64,000 nt of DNA from positions 86,675,033 to 86,739,032 of the forward strand of contig OZ025242.1 in assembly GCA_964019155.1 (NCBI GenBank), read 5' to 3'. Below, piece by piece: positions 63,822-64,000 of this stretch. Within the stretch, counting starts at the first letter, position 1. Each line of letters begins with the position of its first letter. Under the pieces are notes generated by a model, which worked only from the letters and a program-made list of their open reading frames with translations, did no database searches and was not told the DNA's origin. The stretch is from Osedax fenrisi. Lineage: Eukaryota > Annelida > Polychaeta > Sabellida > Siboglinidae. The position numbers and the translations under genes were made by a program.

Positions 63822-64000
63822 ATCAAGGAGGTCAAAATTGAAATGGTGTTTACTAGAAATAATAATGTCAGGCTGACAATTCATGTATACAATTGTTCAC
63901 AGAAAAAACTAGTAGAGCTATAATGCAAATTTGTTTTGAATGATATTTTCTTAAATATAATTATTAAAAATTGTAAACATACAATTTCTATTGAAATAAT

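Larger units (their letters stand above)
62118..64000. other. AT-rich DNA with a satellite; no exon found
   Basis: The upstream exon(s) of CEP131 that the acceptor at 62118 requires are not evident here. Apart from the satellite at about 62290-63190 and a single MITE end at about 63797-63821, the sequence is plain AT-rich. Confidence 0.5.

Overview
The window is animal (metazoan) nuclear DNA. It is about 70-75% A+T, with short islands of balanced composition that resolve into exons with GT..AG introns and matching phases. The lineage cannot be named beyond an invertebrate-like, AT-rich, minisatellite-rich animal that has centrioles or cilia, judged from a clear CEP131/AZI1 orthologue. No bacterial-style genes, CRISPR arrays or rRNAs are present. 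Nearly all long open frames are artefacts of tandem repeats. The real genes are split into short exons, which I assembled by reading splice sites and phases.

Layout. (1) 1-4.2 kb: AT-rich DNA with nested inverted-repeat transposons. (2) 4213-24431, plus strand: a 15-exon gene (about 627 codons) with an N-terminal PB1 domain split over three exons and two ZZ zinc fingers, an SQSTM1/p62-NBR1-type architecture, followed by a poly(A) signal at 24643. Its 6.7-kb first intron holds tRNA-derived SINEs. (3) 24.7-30.7 kb: AT-rich intergenic DNA. (4) About 30.8-33.2 kb, plus strand: a short unrecognised gene with an alanine-rich amphipathic segment and an acidic tail with four repeats. (5) 62117-33433, minus strand: 20 exons (about 980 residues) of CEP131/AZI1, running to its stop codon; the 5' end and the IQ-motif exon lie beyond what I can see. 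Genes 4 and 5 converge and share an overlapping two-way poly(A) signal at 33380-33393. (6) 62.1-64 kb: a roughly 180-bp AT-rich tandem satellite and simple AT-rich DNA.

The most unusual property is the relation between tandem repeats and splice sites. In both large genes many introns carry a minisatellite that touches a splice site. In several cases the repeat unit contains a copy of the splice junction itself: four tandem acceptor-plus-exon-start copies at 14.9-15.1 kb, six exact (plus two diverged) donor-plus-exon-end copies at 44.6-45.1 kb, six donor copies at 31.1-31.4 kb, a decamer array starting at a donor at 51.5 kb, and a duplicated acceptor at 10.9 kb. Some of the extra acceptors would insert residues in frame.

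Mobile DNA includes a ~450-bp element with 31-bp terminal inverted repeats and 7-bp target duplications (one copy is inserted inside a SINE, which proves its ends), a 481-bp element with perfect 33-bp inverted repeats inserted into the CEP131 donor minisatellite, a tRNA-derived SINE family, and a retroposon-like 3'-tail family found close to three CEP131 splice donors.
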